A stretch of 28,534 nucleotides of DNA from an uncultured Collinsella sp. (GCA_900550815.1 URTW01000002.1:1-28534), one strand, 5' to 3'. Counted from the first letter of the stretch, positions 16,759 through 25,539 are shown. Numbers and translations are program-made. The notes: generated by a model not told the origin, from the letters alone.

Positions 16759-18357
16759 ATGGATCAAAAGGCTTCCGCAAAGGTCCTCGTACTCGACTTT
16801 GGTGCGCAGTACGGTCAGCTCATTGCCCGTCGCGTCCGCGACCTCAACGTGTATTCCGAGATTGTCCCCTGCGACATCTCGGCCGACGAGATTCGCGAGA
16901 TGAACGCCTCTGCGCTCATCCTTTCCGGCGGCCCGGCTTCTGTGTATGCCGAGGACGCTCCGTCCATCGATCCTGCCATCTTTGACCTGGGCCTTCCCGT
17001 CCTGGGCTTTTGCTACGGCCATCTGATCACGGCCGTGACGCTCGGCGGCAAGGTCGGCCACTCCGAGGTGGGCGAGTATGGCCGCGCCACCATCACGCGC
17101 ACGGCTGGTGCCAAGCTCTTTAACTCTACGCCCATGGAGCAGACCGTGTGGATGAGCCACCGCGACGCCGTGTCCGAGGTGCCCGAGGGCTTTACCGTTA
17201 CCGCCAGCACCGACGTGTGCCCGGTTGCCGCCATGGAGTGCCCCGAGCGCAAGATCTTCACCACGCAGTTCCACCCCGAGGTCAAGCACTCCGAGTACGG
17301 TCAGCAGCTGCTGAGCAACTTCCTGTTTGAGATCTGCGGCCTGGAGCCCAACTGGAGCATGGACAACCTGGTCGAGACCATGACGGCCGAGTTCCGCGAG
17401 AAGGTCGGCAACGACCGCGTGATTCTGGCCCTGTCCGGCGGCGTCGACTCCTCCGTCGTGGCTGCGCTGGGCGCCCGCGCCGTAGGCAAGCAGATGACCT
17501 GCGTGTTCATCAACCACGGTCTGCTGCGCAAGGGCGAGCCCGAGCAGGTGGAGGAGGTCTTCACCAAGCAGTTTGACGTCGACTTTATCCACGTCCACGC
17601 CGAGGACCGCTATGCCGAGCTTCTGGCCGGCGTGACCGAGCCCGAGGAGAAGCGTCGCATCATCGGTACGCAGTTCTGGAAAGAGTTCTTCGCCGTGGCG
17701 CAGCAGCTCGAGACCGATGGTAAGCCGGTCAAGTACCTGGCTCAGGGCACCATCTACCCCGACATCATCGAGTCCGGCGCTCGCAAGACGGGTGGCAAGA
17801 CGGCCACCATCAAGAGCCATCACAACTTGATCCCGTTCCCCGAGGGCGTGCACTTCGACCTCATCGAGCCGCTCGACCACTTCTTTAAGGACGAAGTCCG
17901 CGCGCTTGGTCTGGCGCTTGGCCTGCCGGGTCACATCGTGTTCCGTCAGCCCTTCCCGGGCCCGGGTCTGGCCATCCGCATCATCGGTGCAGTCGACAAG
18001 GAGAAGCTCGAGATCCTCAAGAACGCCGACGCTATCGTGCGCGAGGAGCTCGACGCCTACAACCAGCGCCTGTTTGAGCAGACCGGCGAGCGCAACTCCG
18101 AGCACAGCTGCTGGCAGTACTTTGCGGTCCTGCCCGACATCAAGTCCGTCGGCGTTATGGGCGACGAGCGCACCTATCAGCGCCCGATCATCCTGCGTGC
18201 CGTCGAGTCCAGCGATGCCATGACCGCCGACTGGGCCAAGCTGCCCTACGACGTGCTGGCCCGCATCTCCGGCCGCATCGTTGCCGAGGTCCCGGGTGCC
18301 AACCGCGTGTGCTATGACATTACGTCCAAGCCGCCCGCGACGATCGAGTGGGAGTAG
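16759..18357 (+). CDS. guaA: GMP synthase (glutamine-hydrolysing)
   Basis: A 532-residue enzyme that makes GMP from XMP with glutamine and ATP. The class I glutamine amidotransferase domain (about 8-195) has nucleophile C85 in GFCYGH and the H172/E174 pair in QFHPEVKH. The ATP pyrophosphatase loop SGGVDSS is at 226-232, and the C-terminal dimerisation domain ends in the usual PPATIEWE. ATG at 16759 follows AGAGGGGGAAACC. The gene is full length and intact. Its last bases (18346-18356) match the known integration target of guaA-specific tyrosine recombinases. An integrase gene lies 1.4 kb downstream. Confidence 0.98.
   Translation: MDQKASAKVLVLDFGAQYGQLIARRVRDLNVYSEIVPCDISADEIREMNASALILSGGPASVYAEDAPSIDPAIFDLGLPVLGFCYGHLITAVTLGGKVGHSEVGEYGRATITRTAGAKLFNSTPMEQTVWMSHRDAVSEVPEGFTVTASTDVCPVAAMECPERKIFTTQFHPEVKHSEYGQQLLSNFLFEICGLEPNWSMDNLVETMTAEFREKVGNDRVILALSGGVDSSVVAALGARAVGKQMTCVFINHGLLRKGEPEQVEEVFTKQFDVDFIHVHAEDRYAELLAGVTEPEEKRRIIGTQFWKEFFAVAQQLETDGKPVKYLAQGTIYPDIIESGARKTGGKTATIKSHHNLIPFPEGVHFDLIEPLDHFFKDEVRALGLALGLPGHIVFRQPFPGPGLAIRIIGAVDKEKLEILKNADAIVREELDAYNQRLFEQTGERNSEHSCWQYFAVLPDIKSVGVMGDERTYQRPIILRAVESSDAMTADWAKLPYDVLARISGRIVAEVPGANRVCYDITSKPPATIEWE
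18346..18356. other. Probable attachment-site core at the 3' end of guaA
   Basis: GAGTGGGAGTA differs in one base from GAGTGGGAATA, recalled as the guaA core used by Tn5801-like elements. The nearby integrase and the change in composition to the right fit an element inserted here. The second copy is not in the window. Confidence 0.5.
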
Positions 18358-18471
18358 GCTGATAGGGTTCTGACCTGCATTTTTGAGTGCCGCACTGTGC
18401 CGCTGAGTTTCGTTTCGTACGAGAGTCATGGCAAAGCCGCCAGCGATGTTGGTGAGTAAATACGATAACCG

Positions 18472-18505
18472 AGCCTCCGTTCCCGCGTTGGGACGGAGGC
18501 TTTTT
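18472..18505 (+). terminator. Rho-independent terminator downstream of guaA
   Basis: GCCTCCGTTCCC pairs with GGGACGGAGGC (one bulged T) and is followed by TTTTTC. Confidence 0.9.
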
Positions 18506-18514
18506 CTTTGTCGT

Positions 18515-18888
18515 TTTACTCCCTTTCACCTGCGATTTCGCAATTTACTCCCCCGTGTTTCAAGACGGCAAGGCACGGTGCGGCATTCGGAGGAACGGGA
18601 GTAAGGATTCATCCCAAGTGAGTAGACGCGCGATTTTTGTCTCCGAGAGCCAAACGGGGCCGTTTCGGGGCCTGTGAAACTCAAATCGAACTCAATAGGC
18701 TTTTCGGCGGTCTTCTCACAGCGTTTTCCCAGGTGGTTAATGGGGAGTAAAGAATCTCGCCGCCTCAATGAAAACGGGAGTAACCAGGGGAAATGCCGCG
18801 GCGTACTGCCGCGTGCCGCCGTGTAAGCCACCGCGTCATTTACTCCCCAGGTGCGCCGGAAATGCCTTGGCATGCAATGGGGAGTAAA
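18515..18888. repeat. Seven GGGAGTAA-type repeats in both orientations
   Basis: The region 18506-18975 holds no convincing gene. Copies of GGGAGTAA(A) lie at 18597-18604, 18743-18751, 18776-18783 and 18880-18888 on the plus strand, and at 18515-18523, 18544-18552 and 18839-18847 on the minus strand. The guaA end (18350-18356, GGGAGTA) carries the same word. This is the layout expected of integrase arm-type sites near an att core. Confidence 0.65.
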
Positions 18889-18975
18889 AACTCAGCTTAC
18901 GCAGGCCCGAGCGGCGCTCGCCGCCTGGTCCACCGTCCTGATTCGGTTGCGTTGATCGCGAAATGCGGAGAGCCG

Positions 18976-19389
18976 CTACAGCGAGGCTTTCCAGTCCTCG
19001 TATTCGTCGGCGTCGATCTTGCCGTTTTCGAGCTGCGCGCGCTTCTCTGCCCACAGTTCGATCGCCATCGCGGCTTTGGGCGCGTGCGGCGCCTTGGGGT
19101 TCAGGGAGAGGCCCGTGCCGTCGGCTGCGGGCACGATGCCGAAGGAGTCCTCGAGCCGCACGAGCAGCGACATGAGGTCGCCCGCAGTCTCGACGCCGTA
19201 ATCCTTGAGGGCGTTGACGGACACGCCGAGCGCCGCGGAGATGGACTCGAGCAGCTCGGGCTTCACGGCGCGGATGCCGCTCTCGTAGTGGCGCACGGCC
19301 CCCTCGGTCAGGCCGACCGCCTCGGCGAGCTGCGCCTGCGTCATGCCGCGCGACTTGCGGTACCGCCTTATGTTCTCGCCTACGGACAT
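18976..19389 (-). CDS. XRE-family repressor of the integrative element
   Basis: A 137-residue regulator. A Cro/C1-type helix-turn-helix is at about 5-60 (MTQAQLAEAVGLTEGAVRHYESG). A C-terminal helical part (70-137) has no recognised fold. ATG at 19389 follows AGGAGGAGGACGC. It is divergent from xis-int. Its own promoter (TTGCGT, 17 bases, TAAGAT on the minus strand, 19449-19421) has a CGTAC-N6-GTACG site in its spacer, so autoregulation is likely. By position it is the master regulator of integration and excision. Confidence 0.88.
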   Translation of the reverse strand: MSVGENIRRYRKSRGMTQAQLAEAVGLTEGAVRHYESGIRAVKPELLESISAALGVSVNALKDYGVETAGDLMSLLVRLEDSFGIVPAADGTGLSLNPKAPHAPKAAMAIELWAEKRAQLENGKIDADEYEDWKASL

Positions 19390-19420
19390 GCGTCCTCCTC
19401 CTGGAATCACGTACCAGCAC

Positions 19421-19449
19421 ATCTTACCAGCGTACGCAAATGTACGCAA
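19421..19449 (-). promoter_or_regulatory. Promoter of the XRE gene with operator site 1
   Basis: On the minus strand TTGCGT (19449-19444), a 17-base spacer, then TAAGAT (19426-19421). Site 1, CGTAC-GCAAAT-GTACG on the plus strand, is at 19431-19446 and fills the spacer up to the -35. Confidence 0.7.
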
Positions 19450-19454
19450 TTCTA

Positions 19455-19511
19455 TTGACAGTACAGATACGTACGTTTACTCTGAATCTGTGAACCGTAC
19501 GTATCCGTACG
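19455..19511 (+). promoter_or_regulatory. Promoter of xis-int with operator sites 2 and 3
   Basis: TTGACA (19455-19460), 17 bases, TACTCT (19478-19483). Site 2 (AGTAC-AGATAC-GTACG, 19460-19475) fills the spacer. Site 3 (CGTAC-GTATCC-GTACG, 19496-19511) covers the expected start of transcription. Confidence 0.8.
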
Positions 19512-19529
19512 CCATTGATTGGAGGAGCC

Positions 19530-19733
19530 ATGGACGAGAAGGTGGCGAAGACGCCGAGGCCGCACATGCTGGACGCCGACGAGGTCGCGGAGCTGCTGAG
19601 GATCAAGAAAGGCAGCGCCTACGAGGTGATCAGGAAGATAAACGCCGAGCAGGAGGCGCGCGGGCGCGTGGTCATCCGCGGGCGCGTTCGAAGCGACGTC
19701 TTCGACGCCCTGTACTTCCCGGAGGTGGACTGA
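19530..19733 (+). CDS. Excisionase-like helix-turn-helix protein
   Basis: A 67-residue MerR/excisionase-type DNA-binding protein with the usual HTH_17 pattern (MLDADEVAELLRIKKGSAYEVIRKIN) and a C-terminal strand with RVRSDVFDALYF. ATG at 19530 follows TTGGAGGAGCC. The gene ends one base before the integrase start, so the two are coupled. It probably directs excision versus integration by bending att DNA. Confidence 0.88.
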   Translation: MDEKVAKTPRPHMLDADEVAELLRIKKGSAYEVIRKINAEQEARGRVVIRGRVRSDVFDALYFPEVD

Positions 19734-19734
19734 C

Positions 19735-20805
19735 ATGCCCGTGTACAAGGACGACGGCAACGGCACGTTCTACGTGCAGTGCTACTACCGCGACGCCCGC
19801 GGCTCGAAGCGCCACAAGACGAAGCGCGGCTTCTCCTCCGAGGTGGAGGCCGCAGTGTGGGAGAGCCAGTTCAAGCGCCTTAACGGCGGGGCCATGGACA
19901 TGACGTTCTCCGAGTTCGTCGAGGTGTACGCCTCCGAGGTGAAGCCGCGCATACGCGAGCACACGTGGATCACCAAGGAGTACATCATCAACGACAAGCT
20001 CGTGCCGTTCTTCGGGGACATGCGCATGTGCGACGTGAGGCCGATCGACGTCATCAGGTGGCAAAACGAGCTCACCGAGCACCGGGACGCCGACGGGAAG
20101 CCCTGGGCACCGACGTACCTGCGCACAGTGAACAACCAGCTCAACGCCATCTTCAACCACGCCGAGCGCTACTACGGCCTCAGCGACAACCCGGTGCGCA
20201 GGGTCGACAAGATAGGCTCGAAGAAGGGCGGCGAGATGCAGTTCTGGACCAAGGACGAGTACCTGAGGTTCAGCGAGGCCGTCATGGACAAGCCTCTCTC
20301 ATTCCACGCCTTCGAGCTGCTTTACTGGACGGGCATACGCTGCGGCGAGCTCCTGGCGCTCACGCCGTCCGACTTCATGCTGGAGAGCTCGCGGCTGCGC
20401 ATCAACAAGTCGTACCAGAGCCTCAACGGCGTTGACACCGTGACCGACCCCAAGACGCCCAAGTCCGTGCGCACGATCGTCATGCCCGCCTTCCTGCGCG
20501 ACGAGATGGCGGACTTCATCGAGATGCGCGACGACGTCGCCCCCGACGAGCGCCTGTTCGCCGTGACCAAGCACTTCCTGGCCCACGAGATGGAGCGCGG
20601 GTGCAAGGCGTCGGGCGTGAAGCGCATCCGCATACACGACATACGCCACAGCCATGTGAGCCTGCTGATAGAGATGGGCTTCTCCGCGCTGGCCATCGCC
20701 GAGCGCATGGGCCACGAGGCGGTGGACATCACCTACCGCTACGCGCACCTGTTCCCCACGAAGCAGGACGAGATGGCCGCCGCGCTCGACGGGGCGAGGG
20801 GGTAA
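19735..20805 (+). CDS. Tyrosine recombinase (integrase)
   Basis: A 356-residue phage-type integrase. An N-terminal arm-binding domain (about 1-48, with TFYVQCYYRDARGSKRHKTKRGF) and a SAM-like core-binding domain (about 56-160) precede the catalytic domain. The catalytic set is complete: R202 (GIRCGELLAL), K243 (DPKTPKSVRT), H301 and R304 (HDIRHSH), H327 (MGHEAVDIT), and the nucleophile probably Y336 (TYRYAHL). GGAGGTGG overlaps the end of the upstream gene and serves as its ribosome binding site. It should insert the element at the guaA end. Confidence 0.96.
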   Translation: MPVYKDDGNGTFYVQCYYRDARGSKRHKTKRGFSSEVEAAVWESQFKRLNGGAMDMTFSEFVEVYASEVKPRIREHTWITKEYIINDKLVPFFGDMRMCDVRPIDVIRWQNELTEHRDADGKPWAPTYLRTVNNQLNAIFNHAERYYGLSDNPVRRVDKIGSKKGGEMQFWTKDEYLRFSEAVMDKPLSFHAFELLYWTGIRCGELLALTPSDFMLESSRLRINKSYQSLNGVDTVTDPKTPKSVRTIVMPAFLRDEMADFIEMRDDVAPDERLFAVTKHFLAHEMERGCKASGVKRIRIHDIRHSHVSLLIEMGFSALAIAERMGHEAVDITYRYAHLFPTKQDEMAAALDGARG

Positions 20806-20810
20806 GAAGG

Positions 20811-21236
20811 ATGCCGTGCGAGAACAGCGCCCGCAAGCGCAGCAAGACGATGGCGTTCCGCTGCACGCCCGAGGAGCGCAAGCTCATATGCGAGATGGCA
20901 GCCTGGAGCGGCATGAACAGGCAGGACTACATCATCGCCAAGCTCACCGATACCCAGGTCGAGGTGAGGCCCTCCGTGAGCGTGCAGAAGGCACTGAGGG
21001 ACTCGATGGCGGAATTGGCCAAGGAGGTGCGGCTGGCGGCCTCCTACGGCGAGCTGAGCGAGTCCCTGCAACAGAGAATTGAGCACGTGATGAGGTTCTT
21101 CCTAGCGCTCGGCGAGCCTGTTGACGCGCCGACGGAAGAGACATCGCCACGAACTACGTTTTTGGAAGAGCCGGTTCCATCCGTCATCGATGCGGGTTCC
21201 GACACCGCAAGCATCTTCGAGATGGGACGCAGGTAG
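20811..21236 (+). CDS. MobC-like ribbon-helix-helix relaxosome protein
   Basis: A 141-residue protein. The segment MAFRCTPEERKLICEMAAWSGMN followed by QDYI is typical of MobC or other plasmid-mobilisation ribbon-helix-helix proteins. The rest is helical and charged with an acidic tail. ATG at 20811 is six bases after the integrase stop, so it belongs to the same operon. It suggests that the element can be mobilised, but no relaxase is in the window. Confidence 0.7.
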   Translation: MPCENSARKRSKTMAFRCTPEERKLICEMAAWSGMNRQDYIIAKLTDTQVEVRPSVSVQKALRDSMAELAKEVRLAASYGELSESLQQRIEHVMRFFLALGEPVDAPTEETSPRTTFLEEPVPSVIDAGSDTASIFEMGRR

Positions 21237-21239
21237 GGC

Positions 21240-22943
21240 TTAGCGCCAGACCTCCAACGCCTTGTCCGCAAGCCATTCGGCGCGATCGGCGATATCGCCC
21301 TCGTTCCAAGACTCCTTCTCTAGGGCGCCGGCCATGGTCGCAAGGCCGGCGGCGCAGAGGGCAAGGCCGTCCTTGTATCCCTTTCCCTGCTTCTTGGTGG
21401 GCCAATCGGCATCGCGGATGGAGGCGTTGAGCGAATGCGTGATGATGGCGAGGTTGCCGAGCGTGAGGAGCTTCCGGTCCCTTCGCGTGGCAGCCTCATC
21501 GTCGAGGGCTCCCCATTTGTTGCGCCACTTCTTGGGCATCATGTGCTCGAGGGTGTACTGGTTGAACCCGAGCAGGGCCGTGCTGCTCATGCCCGGACGA
21601 ATGGCGCTTTCCAGCAGATAGAGGACGCCCTTGGACTGGAGGTTGTACAGACACGATTCCTCGAATGCCGCTCGAACCTCGGCGTCGCCGGGCATGTACG
21701 TCGTCGCCTCGTCATTGGCTTCGAGAGCCTTCCTCAGCGCCTCCGCGTCCTTCACCTCGTTCAAGATCAGCGAGGTGAACAGCCTGTTGTAGTTCTTCGT
21801 GGTCGCCTGAACCAGCGTTCGGCGGACGATGTAGGTCTCAAGCAGGGCGAAGACCTCGGATTCCTCGCCCGAAGACTCCGCGTTCTTGCGAACGTAGAGC
21901 ACGTACGGGATGAGCGTCGAGTTCTTGAGGCCGAATATGAGCACGTTCAGGCGCTCGATGCCGGGGGCGGAGGGGATGTCCGCGTCGCAGCAGCTTGGGT
22001 CAAACGTGGACTCGAACACCTTGGCATACGCCTTCATGCTGCTGAGGATCTCGTCCTTGTCTCCGTTGCAGTACCTGCCGATGAAGTCCTTGTAGGACTG
22101 GAAGAGGTTCGAAGTACGCGAATAGAAGAGCTTGTCCTCGGTCGTGACGCCACGCCTCTTGTCCTGAACCAGGATCTGGAGGAACGCGTCGAAGAAGAGG
22201 TCGACGAGCGTGCGCTTGATGCGCCCGGTAACGATCTCCTGCTCCCAATACTCCCTCTTCTCAGCCGTGGGCTCGAAGACGTCTTCCCAGCACTCCTTGA
22301 ACGCCTGCTCGTTCTCGCGGTTGAAGAAGTAGTTCTTAAGGAGCTCCGCCGTCGTCAGGCGCACCCCGAGCGAGTTGATGGTGTCGAATATCTGCTGCTC
22401 GTCCTCGCCCTCGGTAAGATCGATGCAGACGAACTGGACGTTCGACTTGATCGTGTTCCTGTCGACCTTCTCCGGGTCGATATTCTTGAGGAAGTAGTTG
22501 TAGGCAAGGACGATGGCCGAGGAGCCCTCGAGGGGTTCGCAGCCCGTGGCGCTGACGACCTTTTCGAAATCCTGCCGGTCGTACTTGCCGTGCCGCAAGG
22601 CGACATCGCCGGTCTCCAGGACGAAATCTCGCTCAAACAAATTGTTGGTGCCGTTTTTTGCACAGAGTGCCTTGAAGAAGATGACCATGGTCGTGAGTCG
22701 CTGCTGGCCGTCGATGACGGTGCGAACCTCGGAGACCTCGGACCAGGTGTTGCCGGAGGAGGCCTGCTTCAGGATGATGGAGCCCAGGAAATAGGGCCGC
22801 TTCGAGGCCGTGACGAACTCCATGTCGCCGAGGAAACGCTCCCATTGCTCTTCTCCCCAGACGTACGCCCTTTGGTAAAAAGGTATTTCGAGCAGGCGCG
22901 ATCCGTTGAACACGCCGCTTATCGTTGCTTTTCCTGCATCCAT
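21240..22943 (-). CDS. DUF262/DUF1524 protein (GmrSD-like, probable defence nuclease)
   Basis: A 567-residue protein. The DUF262 domain (about 5-230) has IPFYQRAYVW at 20-29 and the hallmark DGQQRLTT at 78-85, a ParB/Srx-like nucleotide-binding motif. The C-terminal DUF1524 domain has EHMMPKKW at about 466-473 and LGNLAIITHSLNAS at about 495-508, the His-Asn layout of an HNH nuclease. This is the fused form of the GmrS/GmrD type IV restriction system that attacks modified phage DNA, although other DUF262 proteins act in different defence roles. Lower GC than int or parA marks it as cargo. It is convergent with the mobC-like gene, 3 bases apart. Confidence 0.85.
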   Translation of the reverse strand: MDAGKATISGVFNGSRLLEIPFYQRAYVWGEEQWERFLGDMEFVTASKRPYFLGSIILKQASSGNTWSEVSEVRTVIDGQQRLTTMVIFFKALCAKNGTNNLFERDFVLETGDVALRHGKYDRQDFEKVVSATGCEPLEGSSAIVLAYNYFLKNIDPEKVDRNTIKSNVQFVCIDLTEGEDEQQIFDTINSLGVRLTTAELLKNYFFNRENEQAFKECWEDVFEPTAEKREYWEQEIVTGRIKRTLVDLFFDAFLQILVQDKRRGVTTEDKLFYSRTSNLFQSYKDFIGRYCNGDKDEILSSMKAYAKVFESTFDPSCCDADIPSAPGIERLNVLIFGLKNSTLIPYVLYVRKNAESSGEESEVFALLETYIVRRTLVQATTKNYNRLFTSLILNEVKDAEALRKALEANDEATTYMPGDAEVRAAFEESCLYNLQSKGVLYLLESAIRPGMSSTALLGFNQYTLEHMMPKKWRNKWGALDDEAATRRDRKLLTLGNLAIITHSLNASIRDADWPTKKQGKGYKDGLALCAAGLATMAGALEKESWNEGDIADRAEWLADKALEVWR

Positions 22944-23000
22944 CCTTAAAGCCCTATCTATCCTTTGCGGTTATTGCTGGCGGGGTCAATTTTATCATCC

Positions 23001-24161
23001 GACAGTCAACCAGTGTAGGGATGAGGGCGTGCTCATCTAGCCGCCGCGGCAGGGTGGTACAATCACGCTGCCAAACGTAGATTTGCGCGGGTGCCCATCT
23101 GGCCCTATGTTTGGCGACGTCCCGGCCGGATGGGCGCCTGCGCGGATGGGACAACGCCAAATGAAGAGCCCGAACCCCTTCTCGGGCGGGGTCGACGCGC
23201 TTTCCGACGCGGACTTCGCCCTTCTGGTGGATGCCGTCGAGACCAGGAGGTGCCGCGAGCTCGTCGGCGCCGGGACCTACGACGAGGCGGCGCGGAAGTG
23301 GAGGCCGAGGCCGAGGTGCCCGTCGTGCTCGTACGAGGGCTGCGCCTCCGACGGCTCCACGCCCGCGGGCCACCGCGCCTGGTCGTGCGGCCGGTGCGGC
23401 CGGAAGTTCAACTCGCTCACTGGGACCGTCTTCGAGAACGCGAAGAGGGCGCTCTGGAGGTGGGTGGTCTTCATACGCCTCATGTGCTTCAACGTGCAGC
23501 TCGACGCCTGCGCCGAGCTCTGCGGCATCTCCCACCAGACGGCCTGGGAGTGGCGCCACCGGGTCATGGCCACCGTGGACGGCTACCAGGACCGGATCGT
23601 GCTGGGGGGCAAGGTGTGGATCGACGAGATGTACGTCACTGACTCCGACCTCAAGGGTGACCCCGGGTGGAGGCCGAAGAAGGGCCTCAGCAAGAACAAG
23701 ATCTGCATCGCCGTGGCGATCGACGCGCGCAAGAACGTTGTCGCCGTCAGGTGCGGGCACGGCAAGCCGTCCGCGAAGCGCATAAAGGAGGCCCTGCTCC
23801 CGCACATCGCCGAGGGCTCGGAGATCTTCCACGACATGGAGAAGTCCCACAGGTCGCTGGTCGAGGCGGTGCGGGGCATCGACCGGCCCTGCAAGGCCGA
23901 CACCAGGGACCCGGAGTACCTTGAGCACATGGCCATGGTCAACAACCTCTGCTCGTGGGTGAGGCGCTACCTGCGCGGCTACGTGGGCATGGACCTCAAG
24001 TACCTCCAGTCGTACCTCAACTGGTACGCCTACCTCTTCAGGGTCAAGCGCGACGACGAGAAGTGGCCCAAAGTGGAAAGGGTGCTCCGCCATTTGTTCA
24101 TGGCCGACGCGAGTTTCCGCAGCTCGAGGAAGCGAGATAATCCCTATACTGGTTGACTGTC
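23001..24161 (+). mobile_element. IS1595-type insertion sequence, 1161 bp
   Basis: Inverted repeats of 22 bp at 23001-23022 and 24140-24161 match at 21 positions (GACAGTCAACCAGTRTAGGG at the core of each end). One transposase gene lies between. No clear target duplication is seen next to the ends. It sits between DUF4238 and DUF262 genes that share one direction. Confidence 0.85.
23107..24156 (+). CDS. IS1595-family transposase
   Basis: A 349-residue transposase (start uncertain; ATG at 23146 or 23161 also possible, none has a good ribosome binding site). A zinc ribbon is seen as CPSC at 71-74 and CGRC at 94-97. The DDE-like domain has D173 (WIDEMYV) and D243 (IFHDMEKSH). The third position is probably N280 (MVNNLCSW), as in the DDN branch of the family. 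The stop codon lies inside the right inverted repeat. The reading frame is whole, so the copy may be active. Confidence 0.88.
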   Translation: MFGDVPAGWAPARMGQRQMKSPNPFSGGVDALSDADFALLVDAVETRRCRELVGAGTYDEAARKWRPRPRCPSCSYEGCASDGSTPAGHRAWSCGRCGRKFNSLTGTVFENAKRALWRWVVFIRLMCFNVQLDACAELCGISHQTAWEWRHRVMATVDGYQDRIVLGGKVWIDEMYVTDSDLKGDPGWRPKKGLSKNKICIAVAIDARKNVVAVRCGHGKPSAKRIKEALLPHIAEGSEIFHDMEKSHRSLVEAVRGIDRPCKADTRDPEYLEHMAMVNNLCSWVRRYLRGYVGMDLKYLQSYLNWYAYLFRVKRDDEKWPKVERVLRHLFMADASFRSSRKRDNPYTG

Positions 24162-24169
24162 AAATTTAA

Positions 24170-25297
24170 TCAATACGCTGCTTGACCCTTTAATGTTCCC
24201 GGTCCTTGCCGTCTTCTCCCCAGAAGGTGCTCGAAGATGATGCGCAGGTCCTCGTCATCAAGGCAGCCGCCCTCGAGGCAGCCACGGTCGATGGTATCGA
24301 TCATCGTCTGCCCCTTCTTCTTCGAGCGGTCGTAGATCACTGTGTCGAGGGATAGCTCCCTGCCGTCGCGCGTGAACATCTCGTGCATGAATTCGGCACT
24401 GTTCGCTTGACTCCAATCGCGTACCGCGTGCTCGAGCGGGCCGCTTCCCCTCGATATGGCGACATCCCAATGCTCGCAGTTAAGCAGAAGAAGTCGGTTC
24501 ATGAACTCGACGCCCGAAAAACCGAGTCTCGCAAACGGCGGAAATAGAGGGTCATCTGAAAAGACCGCAGCATACTCACTGCTCAACGGCATATACGCGA
24601 GATGAAAATCGTACGAGTCGTCCTCGGGCCCGATGATGAACATAGGCATCGACGTCGTAACGAACCCTGAGCCGACGGGTGCCCTAAGGATGGAGAAGCT
24701 CTTCTCAAAAAAAGCCTTTCGAATACGGTTAACTGGCACAATATCATCGTTGGAGAAGAGCATGGTTGCGGCGGCGGCAAGCTCGACCACCGCTTGGGAA
24801 TCCCCGCGCCAATCCGACCAATCGAGCAAGCCGAGCTCATAGGGTGTCAGATGAACGTTTCTGAGCAGCTCTTCGGCAGTCTCGCGTGACCATTTCTTGT
24901 CGACGCGCATACTGATAGGGTGCCGGACGATGATATTTGCTGCCAGCTCGCAAACGGCGGCTTTCCCATCAGAATACCCTTCGTCTTCGCACTGGTCTTC
25001 TTTCTGGCGTTCCAAAAAGCGATCGTAAAGCGGCGCGATGCGGCTCTCGAGCTCAGATAGCTTAACCTCGATGAGGTTCTGCGCATAGAATCTGTCTGTC
25101 GCATCGCCTGTCGCATCGGCATGCTCGACCTCATAAAGATCGCGCATGCTGCAAAGGTTCTCGCAATTCGTGCGGAAGAAGGAGCCCTTCTGTCTGCTGT
25201 AGGCATGAAGCTGCCCGGAGGAATCCGCGAAATGGCGCAGGTAGAACCGCGGCACCCAGTGCTGCTTTCGCGTCATCTTTCCGGGCAGCTTCGACAT
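24170..25297 (-). CDS. DUF4238 family protein
   Basis: A 375-residue soluble protein that begins with the DUF4238 signature KQHWVPRFYLRHFAD (about 11-25). The domain spans most of the chain and has no assigned activity, although it is frequent on genomic islands and near defence genes (from memory). ATG at 25297 has a weak ribosome binding site; ATG eight codons in is an alternative. Its stop is eight bases outside the IS right end. Without the IS the next gene on this strand, DUF262, would start about 65 bases downstream, so the two probably formed an operon. Confidence 0.82.
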   Translation of the reverse strand: MSKLPGKMTRKQHWVPRFYLRHFADSSGQLHAYSRQKGSFFRTNCENLCSMRDLYEVEHADATGDATDRFYAQNLIEVKLSELESRIAPLYDRFLERQKEDQCEDEGYSDGKAAVCELAANIIVRHPISMRVDKKWSRETAEELLRNVHLTPYELGLLDWSDWRGDSQAVVELAAAATMLFSNDDIVPVNRIRKAFFEKSFSILRAPVGSGFVTTSMPMFIIGPEDDSYDFHLAYMPLSSEYAAVFSDDPLFPPFARLGFSGVEFMNRLLLLNCEHWDVAISRGSGPLEHAVRDWSQANSAEFMHEMFTRDGRELSLDTVIYDRSKKKGQTMIDTIDRGCLEGGCLDDEDLRIIFEHLLGRRRQGPGTLKGQAAY

Positions 25298-25539
25298 CCT
25301 AAGCCTTCACCGCCTTTTTATTATGTAATGGCTTAGTGTTATTGAAGACTTACTTACTCACTGTAATCATGTTAGCACACCGACCAAGGATTTCTATGAG
25401 TCCTTATTTGTTCCACCCTTTGGCAATAGTCGCTGTCGTCACGAGCAAGCCGCTTGCGACTTCCCACGCGGAGTTAAACAATAATTGCAAACTGAAGCTG
25501 CAAATCCGCCCGACAAGGCTCTTTTATAAAACCCATTGT

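Noticed and set aside
16501..18429. Long open frame antisense to guaA (642 codons)
   Set aside because: It mirrors the codon pattern of guaA, has no recognisable domain and no ribosome binding site. High-GC genes commonly give such shadows.
18526..18873. 115-codon minus-strand frame after guaA
   Set aside because: It runs through the GGGAGTAA repeats, is rich in Arg and Ser as in random high-GC frames, and has no start signal.
20811..21236. Mobilisation origin (oriT) near the mobC-like gene
   Set aside because: No nick-like motif or convincing inverted repeat was seen, and no relaxase is encoded in the window.
22988..24171. AATTTTATC and AATTTAATC as target duplication of the IS
   Set aside because: They differ by one base and lie four bases and one base from the IS ends, so they are not in register.
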